From Rhodobacteraceae bacterium F11138 (GTDB lineage: Bacteria > Pseudomonadota > Alphaproteobacteria > Rhodobacterales > Rhodobacteraceae), in assembly GCA_016521575.1 (NCBI GenBank), contig JAEKDP010000002.1:720098-784097 (forward strand): DNA of 64,000 bases, read 5' to 3'. Below the pieces are notes generated by a model. It saw nothing but the letters and a program-made list of their open reading frames with translations, had not been told where the DNA came from and searched no databases. Positions 62,576 through 64,000 of the stretch are shown here, in pieces. Position numbers and translations under genes: made by a program. Numbering within the stretch: position 1 is the stretch's first letter; every line of letters begins with the position of its first letter.

Positions 62576-63150
62576 CGGCTCAGACACTCCTTCAGTGTGA
62601 TCAGGCTGCGGCGCAGCCAGGTTCGCATCGTGTTCAGCGGCACATCGAAATCATGTGCCAGTTCGGCATAGCTCTGGCCATCCAGATATGCCCGGCGCAC
62701 GGCGCTGGCCCGATCATCGGGCAAGCTGTCCAGACATGCGGCCAGAAGAGACGTCTGCCCCGCGGCCACCGCGCGCGCCTCGGGACCGGGTGCCGGGTCG
62801 GCAATCTGATCCGCCAGATCCGCGCCGGTCTGATCGACAGCGCGGGCCCGCAATGCGCGCAGCCGGTCTATCGACAGGTTCCGGGCAATGGTTATGAGCC
62901 AGGTCATCGGGCTGAGACCATTGACACTGTACTGGCCCGCTTTTTCCCAGATCCTCACGAATACATCCTGCAACGTCTCTTCGGCCTGCGCCCTGTCCTT
63001 CAAGACACGCAGACACACACCGAAAAGTTTCGCCGATACCGCTGTATAAAGAGAATCAAAGGCTTGCCGATCACCCAGGGCGACCTGCGACAGCAGCGCT
63101 TCGATTTCTTCGCGTGTGCGCATGCAGCGGTCCAATACAGCGTTCTTCAC
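62572..63150 (-). CDS. ECF-family RNA polymerase sigma factor
   Basis: 192 residues from a GTG at 63150; an internal ATG at 63123 is possible. Region 2 is FDSLYTAVSAKLFGVCLRVLKD...DVFVRIWEKA, with TWLITIARNLSIDRLR; region 4 is LPDDRASAVRRAYLDGQSYAELAHDFDVPLNTMRTWLRRSL. Translationally coupled to its anti-sigma factor. It probably directs transcription of this unit and of the fasciclin gene, by analogy with SigK. Confidence 0.93.
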   Translation of the reverse strand: MKNAVLDRCMRTREEIEALLSQVALGDRQAFDSLYTAVSAKLFGVCLRVLKDRAQAEETLQDVFVRIWEKAGQYSVNGLSPMTWLITIARNLSIDRLRALRARAVDQTGADLADQIADPAPGPEARAVAAGQTSLLAACLDSLPDDRASAVRRAYLDGQSYAELAHDFDVPLNTMRTWLRRSLITLKECLSR

Positions 63151-63290
63151 CTGCAGTTAAACATACCCCGACAGCCGAAACCAGCACCCTCTGGCGCCCC
63201 CGGTCGCCCCCTTGCTCTTGGCGCGGATATGTTGCACACGGACCATCAGTGCACCCGACGGGCACATACAGCACGAAAAGGACGACGGGC

Positions 63291-64000
63291 ATGGCCGATG
63301 GCGCGATGGATATGAATGCGAAACCCACCGAGGACATCTCGGTTCAGGATGTGTTCGGAATCGACACGCCGATGATGGTCAAGGCTTTCCCCGAAGCGAC
63401 CGACCGCGTCCCGGAAATTGATCATACCTACAAGTTCGACCCCGACACCACGCTGGCGATTCTTGCCGGTTTTACCCACAATCGCCGGGTCATGGTGCAG
63501 GGCTATCACGGCACGGGCAAATCGACCCATATCGAACAGGTCGCCGCAAGGCTGAACTGGCCCACCGTGCGGGTGAACCTGGACAGCCATATCAGCCGCA
63601 TCGACCTGATCGGCAAAGACGCAATCAAGCTGCGTGACGGCAAGCAGGTGACGGAATTCCACGAAGGCATCCTGCCCTGGGCGCTGCGCAATCCCACCGC
63701 CATCGTGTTCGACGAATACGACGCCGGGCGCGCCGACGTGATGTTCGTGATCCAGCGGGTGCTGGAACATGACGGCAAGCTGACGCTGCTGGACCAGAAC
63801 GAAATCATCACCCCGAACAAGTATTTCCGGCTGTTCGCGACGTCGAACACCGTGGGTCTGGGCGACACGACGGGGCTGTACCACGGCACCCAGCAGATCA
63901 ACCAGGCGCAGATGGACCGCTGGTCGCTGGTGGCGACGCTGAACTATCTGAGCCACGACGCCGAAAGCGCCATCGTGCTGGCCAAGGCACCGCATTACAA
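63291..64000 (+). CDS. cobS: Cobaltochelatase subunit CobS (N-terminal part, runs off window)
   Basis: 236 codons are visible from the ATG at 63291 (AAAGGACG upstream) to the right edge without a stop. The AAA+ pattern is clear: Walker A QGYHGTGKSTHIEQVAARL, Walker B TAIVFDEYDAGRADV and the sensor-1 region LFATSNTVGLGDTTGLYHG. CobS and CobT drive cobalt insertion by CobN in aerobic cobalamin synthesis. In related genomes it usually follows the J-domain gene closely; here a 2.7-kb insertion lies between. Confidence 0.95.
   Translation, partial: MADGAMDMNAKPTEDISVQDVFGIDTPMMVKAFPEATDRVPEIDHTYKFDPDTTLAILAGFTHNRRVMVQGYHGTGKSTHIEQVAARLNWPTVRVNLDSHISRIDLIGKDAIKLRDGKQVTEFHEGILPWALRNPTAIVFDEYDAGRADVMFVIQRVLEHDGKLTLLDQNEIITPNKYFRLFATSNTVGLGDTTGLYHGTQQINQAQMDRWSLVATLNYLSHDAESAIVLAKAPHY

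Noticed and set aside
1-64000. CRISPR arrays, rRNA genes, insertion sequences with transposase
   Set aside because: None seen: no regularly spaced repeats, no rRNA signatures and no transposase motifs on either strand.

Overview
The window looks like a chromosomal segment of a GC-rich alphaproteobacterium, most likely Rhodobacterales (Roseobacter/Rhodobacter group). The grounds are gene-transfer-agent-type tail genes (DUF2163, NlpC/P60, TIM-barrel tail hub), the set hemE/hemC/BolA/J-domain/CobS, and many ATGA-coupled operons. The core is GC-rich. Several AT-richer islands (about 1-1000, 29800-32100 and 51900-52900) look horizontally acquired. Everything here is read from the sequence alone; no database search was run.

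Layout. (1) 1-7300, minus strand: a defence neighbourhood. An OLD-family-like ATPase runs off the left edge, followed by a three-gene cassette of TerB-domain protein, BrxD-like ATPase and Lhr-like helicase, which matches the Shango anti-phage system. (2) 7300-29750: an envelope and stress accessory region. It holds a giant cyclic beta-1,2-glucan synthase, two transglutaminase-like proteins, an SLC13-type permease, a Crp/Fnr regulator, a fatty-acid desaturase, HflK/HflC, a secreted Cys-repeat protein and several small unknown proteins. Two FNR/DNR-type palindromes (7771-7784 and 28775-28788) sit in front of its main transcription units. (3) 29750-42790: a decayed integrated element. It has a tyrosine recombinase with an unusual repeated operator, a NucS-like nuclease, an SRAP protein, a late phage/GTA-like tail-and-lysis module, a 3'-truncated cytosine methyltransferase and the C-terminal stub of a type I restriction HsdR. 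(4) 42790-51773: a tightly coupled dipeptide-type ABC transporter operon with an alpha/beta hydrolase and an AbgB-like amidohydrolase, divergent from an RpiR regulator. (5) 51900-55363: an orphan membrane protein, then a secreted arylsulfatase whose reading frame is interrupted only by a TGA exactly at the catalytic formylglycine/Cys position. (6) 55637-64000: housekeeping genes: MOSC protein, pyridoxal kinase, tRNA-Met, hemE, hemC, bolA, a J-domain protein, msrB, a fasciclin/anti-sigma/ECF-sigma unit, and the start of cobS.

The most striking observation is the sulfatase. A 791-codon frame with signal peptide, metal-binding motifs and C-terminal domain is intact apart from one in-frame TGA at codon 120, where sulfatases carry the residue that becomes formylglycine. 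This is either a selenocysteine-containing sulfatase or a nonsense mutation at the worst possible codon. A check for selA/selB/selC/selD in the genome and for conserved TGA/TGC in homologues would decide.
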